A stretch of DNA of 64,000 nucleotides, taken from positions 234,257,832-234,321,831 of the forward strand of contig OU015490.1 in NCBI GenBank assembly GCA_907164885.2, read 5' to 3'. The stretch is from Dolomedes plantarius. Lineage: Eukaryota > Arthropoda > Arachnida > Araneae > Dolomedidae. The position numbers were made by a program, and so were the translations under genes. The notes under the pieces were generated by a model. The model was not told where the DNA came from. It did not search any database and was given only the letters and a program-made list of their open reading frames with translations. Numbering within the stretch: position 1 is the first letter of the stretch; each line of letters begins with the position of its first letter. This document shows, piece by piece, positions 10,877 to 21,980 of this stretch.

Positions 10877-12740
10877 AATTATGATGCAAAACTAAAGTAT
10901 CGCACAGTTGCCTTTTCATGCTTATCTGCAGCATGAAAATTCAAAAATTGGAAGGTTGACAAGGAGAGAACAGCATTTATATCAGTTTCTTAATGGAATT
11001 CTGGGAAAAAAAATTATATTTTTTTTACGCGCTTTTTATAGCGATTTTTTCCATGGAATATGTCTAATTAAGCTCATTATACAAGTAAGTTTGTTTGCAA
11101 ATACGAAATATTGTTTTAAAACAAATTTTAAGGTGTTTATGATACTTCTGATATAGAGCCAATAGCTCTATTTGCTTGATATTTTGGCCCTTTTCGTGCA
11201 CTGGAAAGATTTTGAAATAGTTAGACATCGGAAGATGATGAAAAAAGATTAAAAAAATGTTCAGGGTAGTATTTGGTTCAGAGAAAATATTTTTAGAAGC
11301 TCCACTTGAAATCCGAAATCCTGAACACGCTTTACTAAAAGTAAAACAGAGGAACACAGAAAAGCTTTCATACAAATAATGCCTTGCAAGGATTTCAGAT
11401 ATAGTTTCAGATTGAGTGTCATCAAAAACTTCATTTAGAGATTTAAAAAAAAAAAAATTTAAGGTACAGATGAATACCAGAGAACAACAGGTTAACAGAA
11501 CAGCATAAAAAGCATGTATATCTCAAAGAAATCATGGTAGAAGCATGGGATTTAGGCTATTTGATTTTAAAAGTTCTAAAGTATGTTTTTAGTAAAAAAA
11601 AAAGGCTGTCTTTGAGAATTTTATGTTCCAGATTGTCTTAAATATGTACGGAAGAGTAGCAAGCAGATTAAGTGACTTCAAAGAAATGAGTGCAAAAGCT
11701 TAAGAAGCTGATTGGCCACAGCCCTATACGGTATCGACCTAAGGGCCTAATATATGAGTTGCGGAGTCGAAAGTGCAAAGTCCTAGGGGTTCATTAGTCT
11801 AGTGCAGAAATGTTTACTTATTTAAATGTTAAATTATTTTTGTATAATTTCAAGGTTATTACCTATTTACGGTCCATATTGAAGTTATAAGAGACTGAGT
11901 TTAAGAAATGTAACATATACACACTTACCACGTTAATTATGCCACGGAGGAATTACGCTCGTTAATAGCGGTCATAATTACTGTCCGTTAATTATGTCTA
12001 TGTGGCATAGACTGTTAAGTAGAATAATTATTATGAAACGGGATGAAAAGTCCACTACCCAGGAAGGATCTGTAGCTCAGCAATACATGAGAATACCTTT
12101 CAAATATTATTGCAGGTATTTTTTTTTCTTTTGTGTGTGTGTCTTATTAAAGGTGACAGCAAACAAGTTATTCTCATCTGGCTCTCCATGAACATCATGA
12201 TTTATTCAGTCACACCGCGCGAGCTAAATCACAAAGTAATTAGATCCTAACAAAGATGCTGAGCAAGATAAAGTGTAATTTGAAAGCCGATTTAACATTG
12301 CATAACAAGGTTTTGCATACATTGAATGCTTTTTTTTTTATTATTGAAAAATTAATCGATGATTTATTTGACTGGCGAACTTAAGACTCTGCCGACAAAT
12401 CCAATCTGCCAAGCGGAGGTTACGCCCTACATTTAGGTTCCAGAAACACATAGGAAGGATGCGTATTGAGTGTTTACATCAAACGGGTGCGTATTGAGAT
12501 GTGACCACCATTGTAAATTAGAGCGGTTTTACGTAGGATGTAGCAAGCAAAATTCGAGTGAAATAAAAAATCGATACTTTTTTCCACTCTTAAGGAGTTC
12601 CGGGATAGAATTTTTTTTTCAAGCTTCTTAATTTTCACATATTGTAATTATTATTTTCTTATCAAATTAGCATTTATATACAAATCGTTATGCATATACA
12701 AATATTTGAATAATATGGAATTTTTTCAAAAAAATTTTAA
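10877..12740. other. Unannotated sequence with a homeodomain-site cluster
   Basis: No gene recognised. At 11932-12035 GTTAATTATG occurs twice (11932-11941, 11988-11997) with an inverted CATAATTA (11973-11980) and AATAATTATTATG near 12022. A short duplication (GGATGCGTATTGAG / GGTGCGTATTGAG) lies at about 12457-12500. Confidence 0.35.
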
Positions 12741-12835
12741 TCGCAAACAGAACACCTCGATAACTAAAATGGAGCGATTTTAGTGAATTGTTAATTAGCA
12801 TGTATTTAATTGCAGAATACATATACAGTAACCAC

Positions 12836-13794
12836 CGCTTATAATGGTCAGTGGTTATAAGAATCAACCGTTTATAAGAATCATTATCGCAAAAACAAAA
12901 ACAAATGTATAATTTCCATGTTAAAATTTTCGCTTTAAAGAATCAATCCACCGGTTTTAAGAATCAGTTTACACTCTTCGCTTTCCTTTCATTTTTAAAA
13001 AAAAAGCCACTTAAACCATCAAAAGGTACGAAGTTCTTTCTTTATTCTTTTTAAAAGAAAGTGTGATAAGATGGGATGGAATACAGTCGTAAAATGCACC
13101 CCTTTCTTTGTTAGACATAACATAATAGTTTCCCCTTAAACGCTTTAGCTAAACACTGTCCCATTAGCTTGACCCGGGAGCATCCTATCCGTGCTGATCC
13201 GATTTTACTTTTCTTCACTGACAAACAAAGAACTCTTTTTTCCCACCTCCCACATCCTGGTTGCGGCTTCCTGAACCCTGAAACACATAAATCTTCGGTG
13301 AAGTGTCCACTATCACTTAGGCAAACGTAACATTAGCAGATTCATCACGTTATCAAACAGTGAAACGTAAACTAGAAGGTGAATCTTGGCCTGAGACTTT
13401 TGGTATTGAAAGAGGTATAAACAGCCACCTGTAAACTTCATTACGTCGAACTACCATATAAAACTTTTTCTTGTACACTTCCTGTAGTGTAAATGTTAAA
13501 CTGTTAAGCAGGTATGTTGTAACAAATACTGGATTTTTTCTTCTCTCACTATAATCATGTCTATCTACTTATAGGTCTAAAAATTAAGTTATATTTTTAA
13601 AGTTATAAAAAATAATTTTAATAAAAGATAATTAACTTAAATTAAAGAGCATTTTATGGCAAATTATCTAATATATGTATATATAGGTGTGTGTGTGCCT
13701 GTCCAAAAACCTAAATTTCGGCTATAAGAATCAACCGCTTATAAGAATCAAAAACAGTAATAACAAACGTGATTCTCATAAGCGGAAATCACTG
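12836..13794. mobile_element. Pogo/Tigger-like element, CAGTAACCACCGCTTATAA family
   Basis: Left end CAGTAACCACCGCTTATAAT, right end complementary to CAGTGATTTCCGCTTATGAG, with TA at 12834-12835 and 13795-13796. Subterminal repeats of TTATAAGAATCAACCG occur at both ends. No intact transposase frame is evident in the 959 bp. A 232-bp deletion derivative is at 39658-39889. Assignment to pogo/Tigger rests on the TA duplication and the style of terminus. Confidence 0.75.
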
Positions 13795-13811
13795 TAAGTG
13801 CAAAATATATA

Positions 13812-14109
13812 CAGTCAAACCCCGTTATAGCGAACCCGGTATATAACGAACCCACGGATATAACGAACGAGAATTTTGGTCCCGCCGTTTTCCTATCGTG
13901 CGTAGTTTAATTAGTATTGTGTCAGTTTAATGTAATCGATTTTAGTCGATTTAATTCCTTAATGATAATTTTTAATAGATTTTATCATTTTTAATACATC
14001 ATTATTGAATGCATATTGCAACTAATGAGTTATACATTTTGTAAACTCAAAAACGGTTGGGATATAGAGAACCTGGTCCATTAAAGTTCGTTATAACGGC
14101 GTTCGACGG
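13812..14109 (-). mobile_element. Pogo/Tigger-like MITE, CAGTC(A/G)AACCCCGTTATA family
   Basis: TA-flanked (13810-13811 and 14110-14111). Left end CAGTCAAACCCCGTTATAGC, right end complementary to CCGTCGAACGCCGTTATAAC. The interior, read on the minus strand, matches both ends of the larger element 16472-17390 but lacks its coding part, so this is an internal-deletion derivative. Confidence 0.85.
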
Positions 14110-14180
14110 TATACACCAGTAAATACATACATTATATTTTATATTTTAAGTGAAATGGAAGAATTATGTCAAAAATTTAG

Positions 14181-14253
14181 ATATAACTAAAAGTAACTAT
14201 TTCAACAAAGCAAGATAGTATTGCTTTGTTGAAATATTTACTTTTAGTTATAT
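14181..14253. repeat. 33-bp hairpin
   Basis: Arms 14181-14213 and 14221-14253 are complementary with one mismatch; the loop is GATAGTA. It lies in the extra ~240 bp present only in the left arm of the large palindrome. Confidence 0.85.
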
Positions 14254-15207
14254 TTGTCCGTTTTCAGTATGGGGATCTGTTGCAACTGCGCAATCTTTTA
14301 TTAAAAAAAATAAAATTTTCAACGCTAGGTTAGGTTTTCTGTTAATATGTTAGGCAGTCTATGCCCTCTTTATACGTTTTATTTCGTATTGAATTATTTA
14401 CATTATTTGTGTTAAAAATTTAGTTTATTGAAGCAATTTAATTACTTTCAAAAACTTGTTAAGGGATTGATACTATATGTAAGTTAGGTAAACTTTTCTA
14501 AAATTTTATTGAATTTATGTCTTTCAACTTTAGTATGGTAACATAAAATATTTTATTTGACAGCAATACGAAGTATTTTACTTCTAGGTTGGAAAAAATT
14601 AAATTGAAACTTTGTTATTTGAAAACTTCAAAAAACATAAAAATTTTAAATACATATTTTTTGTTATTTTCAATTTCACTACAATTTCACAACACCTAGA
14701 AGTAAAATACTTCGTATTACTGTCAACAAATATATTTCATTTTATCATATCAAATTTAGAAGAGATAAATTCAATAGGTATTTAGAAAAGTGTATCTAAA
14801 TGACATATAGTATCAAACATTTAATAAGTTTTTGAAGATAATTAAATTGCAACATTAACATAAATTTTTAACATAATTCTTCTATTTCACTTTAAATATT
14901 AAATATAATGTATGTATTTACTGATATACAAATATTTCGCACATGTATGTATTCTGCAATTAAATACATGCTCATTAACATTTCAGTAAAATCGCTCCAT
15001 TTTGGTTGTCAAGATGTTCTGTGTGCTCATAACAGAAAATTAAAAGCACACATAATTTCACATCGCTGGCAAACTAAAAAATTTTAATGACAGGATTTTT
15101 AAGGAATTAAACAGACAAAAAAAAATTTCTAAGAAATTTTTATTTTACCTTCAGAGAAAATAATTTCAAAATGTTTTCTCAGAATCCAAAATCTTGTAAC
15201 GAGTTTA

Positions 15208-15291
15208 ACCTTTAGCTTACTGAACCCATTTTCCCAATTCCCTCTTTAGAACGAGAAATTTCCTAATCCCTTTGTAATAACGGCCATTAAG

Positions 15292-15375
<84 letters not shown>

Positions 15376-15480
15376 GTATATATATATTAATTCTTGGGCC
15401 CGTATTCTTGGAATGCATGCCATCCCACCTCGTAAAGAAAAGGTTACGAAAAATAGAACAAAAGAACTCTGTATAAAATT
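15208..15480 (+). repeat. Dispersed repeat with internal (TA)n, copy 1
   Basis: Begins CCTTTAGCTTACTGAACCCA, reaches TTAAGAGGGA, then (TA)n at 15295-15388, then TTCTTGGGCCCGTATTCTTG. The same flanks surround a much longer array at 20421-20990. Confidence 0.8.
15295..15388. repeat. (TA)n microsatellite
   Basis: About 94 bp of TA with two TG interruptions, internal to copy 1 of the dispersed repeat. Confidence 0.95.
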
Positions 15481-16469
15481 TCATAGGAACGTCAGATCTA
15501 TCCTCTTAAAGATGAGAAATCTAGAAAAATCCTATTCATAGGTAGACAGATATACATCATGATAGGCACTGACAGAGCATTAAAATGTTATATCTGGCAA
15601 TATAATACTCGTGGAAACATTCTATTTGAGCTATTTTATAGAAAAAATCTATTAAACCTAGAAAATAAAATTTGCTGTTTTGAGAACTTTGTTTCTCAAA
15701 CCTCCAACCCCCTCCAAAGCAAAAAAATTCAGATTGTATCTTCTAACTAAACTGCCGCGGGTTATTAACGTAGGATTACTTATCGTTGCTTACCTCTTTT
15801 GTATGTATATATGTATGTATGTGTTATGTATATATGTATCTATATATATATGTACGTATGTATATATGTATGTCAAAATTTCGACGCATTTTGGTACTTT
15901 TCTGTTTAACTGTTTACAGCTTGTCCAAGCGATACAGACTGAGTTTGGTGCGCTGCCAAAATTATAACTCGCGACGTACGGACGAACGGTTTTAGCGTCT
16001 GAAATTTTGCTTTCCGGAGGCCCGTTATGGAGGAACGTAATTCTACGTTTAAAAAAAAATTACTATATTTAACAAACATTATACCACTGAATATATGATA
16101 ATATATATTTGAGAGTGTTTTGATGTTCAATTTATAAAACTTGTGAAAATAAATTTCGACTAGACGAATAACGCTCATGGCATTTTGCAACATCCCACTC
16201 ATATCAATAAGAACATTTCGAATTTCCTAAAATGCAAATACCGCGCTTTATTAGTAACACTGTGTTTAATTTTTAGCACCCAAGTCGATATTATTTCACA
16301 TCCCTCAATTTTTATCATCAACAATTTCTGAGTCTCTCTACCTTTACCAATTACAGTTTATTGCTTGTACCCTATAGCAACAATGTGGAATTCCATTTTA
16401 TATACTAAAACTGACGGGGTACATATGCGACATGGCATAGATACTAAGGCAAACTGTGACATTGTGTTA
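15481..16469. other. Unannotated sequence with a (TATG)n-like tract
   Basis: A degenerate TATG/TATA microsatellite lies at about 15799-15871. Overlapping short frames across it reflect the repeat. Nothing else recognised. Confidence 0.45.
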
Positions 16470-16471
16470 TA

Positions 16472-17390
16472 CAGTCGAACCCCGTTATAGCGAACTTCAA
16501 GGGACCAAATGTTTTGTTCGCTATATCCGGTGGTTCGCTATATCCGAACCATTAAGAAAAATGTTAGAGTTCACGAAATATATAACTCATTAGTTGCTAA
16601 GTATATTCAATAATGATGTGTTGAAAGAATGATAATCTATTAAAAATGATCATTAATGAATGAAATTGACTAAAATCGATTACATTAAACTGACACATTA
16701 CTAATTAAATTAACTAAAAATGAAGACAAATGGAAATATATTAATTTTATCTTTAGATGTTGCTCACTGTTTTGATACAGAAATAATCGGTAATCTTCTG
16801 CTGACGTGATGCCGATTTCAAAAACATTTTATGAATTTCTTTGTACAATACATCAAATGACTCCAACACTTTTCCTTCCACTGTTTGTGTTGACAAAAAC
16901 TTATTAATTACACTCATCGCTGTTGTAGCATCTGAGATGGTGGAGATTTCGTCATTTATGTGCTCCTCTTCATCAGCATCAGAAGCAGAATCTTCGATTT
17001 CAGAGTGTTCATTTTAATTTCTTCCGCAATATCTTCATCAGTCGGATTTTCAAATGTAATGACTTCATCATCACATGTTTCGAACAATTGCACGCCCAAT
17101 CTGAGAATGATGAAATTTTGTGATTTTCTATAGACATCGCGATAGGTATATCTTCATCTTCTTCAACATTCTTTGCTTCTTCTACATTCGTTGTATCTTC
17201 AACATTCTTAAAGTTTGGAAATTTAAAAAAAATTCAGTTGCCGACTGAAAAAAATGTTCGTTATAGCCAATTCTTAAGATTTCGGAGGTTCGCTATAAAA
17301 GGATAAATTAGCATTAAATACAATAGGAAAACGGCGGGACCAAAATTTTCGTTCGTTATATACCAGGTTCGGTATAACGGGGTTCGACTG
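16472..17390 (-). mobile_element. Pogo/Tigger-like element, parent of the 13812-14109 MITE
   Basis: Nearly identical terminal repeats (CAGTCGAACCCCGTTATAGC / complement of CAGTCGAACCCCGTTATACC) flanked by TA at 16470-16471 and 17391-17392. A decayed transposase C-terminus is on the minus strand. At 919 bp most of the transposase has been lost. Confidence 0.85.
16753..17100 (-). pseudogene. Pogo/Tigger transposase C-terminal fragment
   Basis: On the minus strand one frame reads FENPTDEDIAEEIKMN. After a frameshift near 17010 a second reads SEIEDSASDADEEEHINDE and continues with VLESFDVLYKEIHKMFLKSA and SRQQKITDYF, ending at TAA (16753-16755). The acidic linker followed by a basic helical tail is typical of pogo/Tigger C-termini. 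QQKITDYF fits the PCNA-interacting motif Q-x-x-h-x-x-aromatic-aromatic exactly. The DDE domain is absent, so this is a relic. Confidence 0.7.
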
Positions 17391-17435
17391 TACTGTGATT
17401 TAACATAACAAAAGGTGACCAATTTTTAATGAATA

Positions 17436-18275
17436 CAGGTAACCCTCCTATAACACGGTAGATAGGTTCCTAGAAAATGCCGTGTTGTGTGAAACCGTGT
17501 TATATGAGACCCAGAGACAGTTCAAAAAAGGGGGGTTAAGATCTGAAAACTTATTAAAAACTTTTTTTTTTTAATTCCTTATAAGCAACTTAATTTTTAT
17601 TAAAAATATAAATCTATGTAGAACACAAAACGAAAAGAAACAAAAAAAATATTTTCATTTAATGCGACCTTAATTTAATAAATTTCTTCCTCATCACTTC
17701 TCAGTACAATCAAACGTTTTCTCGATTGTCCAATATCACCTTCACTTCCAGAATCTTTTTCTTCATTTACATTTTTTGCACCTTCTATCCTCTTTAAAAA
17801 ATCTGTAGTTTTGATTTATTTGCTGGTTTTTACAAGGTCATTGTAGATTCACGATATGGAAATAGACAATTTTGCAGCTCCCTTTTGAATTTTCAGCTTC
17901 TTTCAGCGGAAGGGTCTGCATTCAGGAAAAATGATTCACAATTTTCCGCTAAGCTTAGGCCTTCTTGTAATTTTATAGAGTTATAAATGAATAAATTATA
18001 ATTTGTTAATACATTTTCATGTAAAGCCTCTATATTTCATCATTCCTTCCTGTCATTATTTTAAGGTAATTTAGTTTTTAAATGTTTTAAACAAAAATCA
18101 TGTTATCTAATGCTGTAGAAGTACAGTGTTGTACAAAGGTTTTCGCAAATTTTTTATCGTGGTAGAGCGAAACCATGTTACAGGTTGCAGTGTTATACGA
18201 GGGTTACCGCAATTTATCTCATAGTGTTAGAGCGAAACCATGTTGTAAGATGCCGTGCTGTAGGAGGGCTACCTG
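17436..18275 (-). mobile_element. Pogo/Tigger-like element, CAGGTARCCCTCCTAYARCACGG family
   Basis: TA-flanked (17434-17435 and 18276-18277). Left end CAGGTAACCCTCCTATAACA, right end complementary to CAGGTAGCCCTCCTACAGCA. It lies 45 bp from the previous element. The 840-bp interior carries a short minus-strand transposase tail. Confidence 0.8.
17675..17825 (-). pseudogene. Transposase C-terminal tail
   Basis: A minus-strand frame of about 50 codons reads KTTDFLKRIEGAKN, then an acidic segment (EEKDSGSEGD), then RKRLIVLRSDEEEIY and stop at 17675-17677. Composition and position agree with the end of a pogo-type transposase. No catalytic part remains. Confidence 0.45.
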
Positions 18276-18556
18276 TACTGTAACCCTGATATGAATAGAA
18301 ACATAATAAAACAAGTTTCCTTAAAATTGATCCAGGGGAAACAAAGGAATAAATACTATTGAACCCATATTGCTCAGTGTATCAAGATTAAACATGCCAT
18401 TTATCTTTGAGCCTTGTTACAGTGGTAGATTTGAAACGGTAGCAAGACGTAAACACCATTGCAAAAATGGTGCAGGCAACTTGTTCTAGAACACTGGTAA
18501 CACGTGAAGTGCAAAGTGTTAACGAAACATCGGTTGTTACAGGATATATATGAATA

Positions 18557-18723
18557 CAATAAAACTTCTCTATAGTGACTATAGGGGTCCCGAAAAAAAG
18601 GTGTCGTTTTGAGGGGTGGCCTTCGAAAATAGGTTTCTTCCATAACATTGGCTCTAAGGAGCCTTTAACCGATTCCGAACAAAACATGGCCGTTTAGAGG
18701 GGTAGCCGACTAGAGAATTTTTT

Positions 18724-18727
<4 letters not shown>
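18557..18727. mobile_element. Short TA-flanked MITE, pogo/Tigger style
   Basis: Left end CAATAAAACTTCTCTATAGT pairs imperfectly with the complement of the right end (CACAAAAAAATTCTCTAGTC). TA at 18555-18556 and 18728-18729, the right one merging into a (TA)n array. The interior repeats a TTNAGGGGTGGCC-like motif. Confidence 0.55.

Positions 18728-18784
<57 letters not shown>
18728..18784. repeat. (TA)n microsatellite
   Basis: About 57 bp of TA directly at the right end of the 171-bp MITE. Confidence 0.95.
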
Positions 18785-20420
18785 GTATATATGCAAGTGG
18801 ATATAAAGAGAAGGATAGAGAGAGAGAAGAAACAGCATCCAAAACTAGAAGCCAAACTAAACACAAAATATTATGAAGCTTAAAGATAACGGCTATATCA
18901 ATAGGGCTGACATTAACATAAAACTAAGGTCTGTTTCTAAAAGACATGTTCTTAAAGATAAACACAATTTGGTACTCGAATGTCCTTCGAAAAAGAGAAA
19001 AAAATCGAAGAAAAAAATGTGGAGCTATTAGAATAAAGCTGTAAGAAGCCAGCAACTGACGCAATATACAGATTAAATTAGTAGCTAAACACATTCTTTA
19101 AGCTCATAAACGATGGAGCTCAATCGCAGGCGATTAAGCAGCAGTGCTGGAAGAAATGGCATAAAATGTACTGAAAGTCTAAAATTAGTACAATTAACTA
19201 ATCTGGGGTAATAAAATGATAGTAATAAAATTGAAACAATGAGTTGTTGGAATAATAATGATAATGATAATAATTATAGTGATTTTTTAATCGCGTCATA
19301 TCTTTAAAAATATATACCATTAAAGTAATATTAACAGTTGTTAATGATTGAAAGTATATGCTAATTTACAAGTTTGAATTAATAAAGTGAGTGTATGAAT
19401 TAGACTGTAATTAATATTAATTAGCTGTAAACTTCAACCTAATTAACAACTGAAAATAATATTTTGTCCTCTAAAACGGTAAGTCAATGCTTATTTATTA
19501 TTTTAATTAATTACAGTTTCATCTTTCTTGTAATTCCTGTAAGTTGTGTACTCTAAATTACATAGTCATACAAAATTTTAGACATTTTCTAGTTATTAAT
19601 ACCTTTTAAATTTCTCTTAAATTTTAATCATAATACTCAAATACAGACCTGCAAAAATATAAAGCGGTTAAAAATTATTTTCGGAGTAAAGTATTTACGA
19701 TTTATTTCTAGAGAGTTACACATTTAATGTTTCGTTGAATAACCCTTATTTTTTAAAACTTTATTTGAAACACCAAAAAGATTGATAATATGCATAACAA
19801 CAATGGGATACACTTTAACTACCGGTGTCTGTATTCATTTCTATTGTCCGCGGAAAATGCGCGCGGTCTACATTTTTAAAGAATGCTTTTATGTATCGCT
19901 TTTCCTTCCTACACTTACAATGGTTATTGTTTCTTATTCCATGTATTGTTTTTTAGACTGAATTAATCACTTGATTAGAATTGATTAAACAGAAATCAAA
20001 ATTCAATTTAATTATTCTAGATCGATGTTATCAAGAGGTGGCTCCTTTTAACTGGCTGAAATGAATGGAAAAATCTGTGTCTCATTGTCTTTAGGTTGAA
20101 TAAAGTTTCGAAATATGTTTTGTGACTGTTCCAAAGACGAAATAATAGGAATCCTCTGCTTCCCTTGGGCACACAACAAAGCGATATGGGATGATAGATC
20201 ATCAAATGTATTTTGCATGATCTGCCTGAAATTGGTACGAGCGATAAAGTAATCATCGGTTATCACTCATTTGTTTATGCCCTAAATCGTGGGTGACAAA
20301 GGTCGATCGCGATCTGCCTATGGACCTTTTCTGCCTTTGATGCGCTCTTCAATCATGTTCGTTATTTTTTCCTAAATTTTACAGTTTTTCAATGCTTAAT
20401 TCTAGTAAATTATGTGCATT
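18785..20420. other. Unannotated sequence
   Basis: AT-rich, with many TAATTA-type words between 19380 and 19560. One minus-strand frame (20048-20266) is listed separately. No other gene or transposon end seen. Confidence 0.4.
20048..20266 (-). CDS. Small unrecognised open frame (possible exon or relic)
   Basis: About 72 codons on the minus strand with balanced composition and no simple repeat. The segment FRQIMQNTFDDLSSHIALLC and the later EQSQNIFRNFIQPKDNE look protein-like, but I do not recognise the family. There is no ATG at the 5' edge (the first codon after the upstream stop is GTG), so if real it would be an internal or terminal exon or an element fragment. A second overlapping frame is also open, which weakens the case. 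Confidence 0.2.
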   Translation of the reverse strand: MITDDYFIARTNFRQIMQNTFDDLSSHIALLCAQGKQRIPIISSLEQSQNIFRNFIQPKDNETQIFPFISAS

Positions 20421-20510
20421 GACCTTTAGCTTACGGGGCACATTTTCCCGATTCTCTCTTTAGAATGGGACATTTCATACCCCCTTTCTAAAAACGGACA
20501 TTAAGGAGGT

Positions 20511-20554
<44 letters not shown>

Positions 20555-20568
20555 ATATATATGTGTGT

Positions 20569-20655
<87 letters not shown>

Positions 20656-20659
20656 GTGT

Positions 20660-20740
<81 letters not shown>

Positions 20741-20748
20741 GATATATG

Positions 20749-20805
<57 letters not shown>

Positions 20806-20821
20806 ATACATATATATATGG

Positions 20822-20901
<80 letters not shown>

Positions 20902-20990
20902 TGATTCTTGGGCCCATATTCTTGGGATACATGCTATCCAAGGAATAGGTTAAAGAAAAAAGGAACTAATGACTCTGCACTATGGGCTCA
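20421..20990 (+). repeat. Dispersed repeat with internal (TA)n, copy 2
   Basis: Same flanks as 15208-15480 (CCTTTAGCTTACGGGGCACA at the left, TTCTTGGGCCCATATTCTTG at the right). The internal array is about four times longer here. Confidence 0.8.
20513..20898. repeat. Long interrupted (TA)n array
   Basis: About 386 bp of TA with repeated GTGTGTATACA, TATGGATA and TATGTATG interruptions. Some interruptions recur (about 20562-20571, 20655-20663, 20799-20810), suggesting segmental duplication inside the array. Long Tyr-Ile frames on both strands are artefacts of the repeat. Confidence 0.95.
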
Positions 20991-21980
20991 CTTTTTCTTA
21001 CTCTTAAATGTGCCGGTGATAATAAAAGTGGCCTAAGTCAAGAATTCTAAAAAAATAATAAGTTTTATCAGTTATTTCGCAATGAGTTCTTTTACATTAC
21101 CGTAATCTTAAGCAATCTTTTGAAAAATTGTAAAAATTGAACATTTAGATTGAGTTAGTTGTTGCATCATTAAACAGAATTCAGTTCATGTTCGAACTCA
21201 AACCTTCAAATATCTCGAAACGAAAAATATAGGACTTAGAACACTTCATAATAGCAGATTTCATTTTGAAATATTCAGCATAATATGCTTGGATATATTC
21301 CATTGTAAATAACGGAGCGACAATCAGCGGGGAACTTGTTGTATGCATGTATACAATTCACTCAGTGAAATGGAATCAGGTTCGTACCCAGATTCGTTTT
21401 CATAATGTATGAGACACTTTATGTACATAAAAAAATATATTTTTCTCGACTTATCAAAATGACTGGTTGGGTTATATTAAGGTAAATCATCGGTGGTAAT
21501 AAAAATAGTTTTTTGTTATTGTAGTCAAAAGGATTCGTTTTCATTGGCTTGGTAGATCTTCCGTAAATTGCAGTATCCTAACACGAGGTTATTTGTTTTA
21601 ATCCATGACCTATTCTGGAATTACCGTAAACTCTCAAGAATATTTAACTATCCACAGATGAAAGAAGTCGGTTTTACAGAACATCGGACATTCTTGGATT
21701 ATCCTCTCACACAAAGAATCTGCATTTGAGACATAGTCTATGAAACATCCCTCTATTCTTCGAATCAAAAACCTCAAGAATCACTTGACCAGATCTTAAC
21801 ATTTGTTAACACTAGAACTACCAAAGCAGTCAAAATGATCAGTTTTCACCTATTTGATAAAAATATTTGTTTTATATTTCACAGCCTTTCTCATACGTTA
21901 AGACTTTTTCAGCGATAATACATATGAATGATTAATCTTATGAATTAATTCTCTCCTTTCCATTCCTCCCCCCTTATATA
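20991..21980. other. Unannotated sequence
   Basis: No gene, RNA or transposon end that I can support. Confidence 0.4.

Larger units (their letters stand above)
12745..15025. repeat. Large imperfect inverted repeat interrupted by transposons
   Basis: The left arm (12745-14590) and right arm (14693-15025) are inverted copies: AAAATGGAGCGATTTTA at 12767-12783 mirrors the complement near 14986-15003, and AATACGAAGTATTTTACTTC at the inner edge of the left arm mirrors 14698-14720. The right arm is about 333 bp. The left arm is longer because it contains insertions at 12836-13794 and 13812-14109 plus roughly 240 bp around 14180-14420. The loop is about 100 bp. The identity of the underlying element is unknown. 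Confidence 0.8.

Noticed and set aside
20488..20953. Long open frames of 100-145 codons on both strands (also at 4014-4347, 40000-40500 and 55500-56010)
   Set aside because: They are (TA)n arrays read as alternating Tyr-Ile; every frame is open because the repeat has no stop codon.
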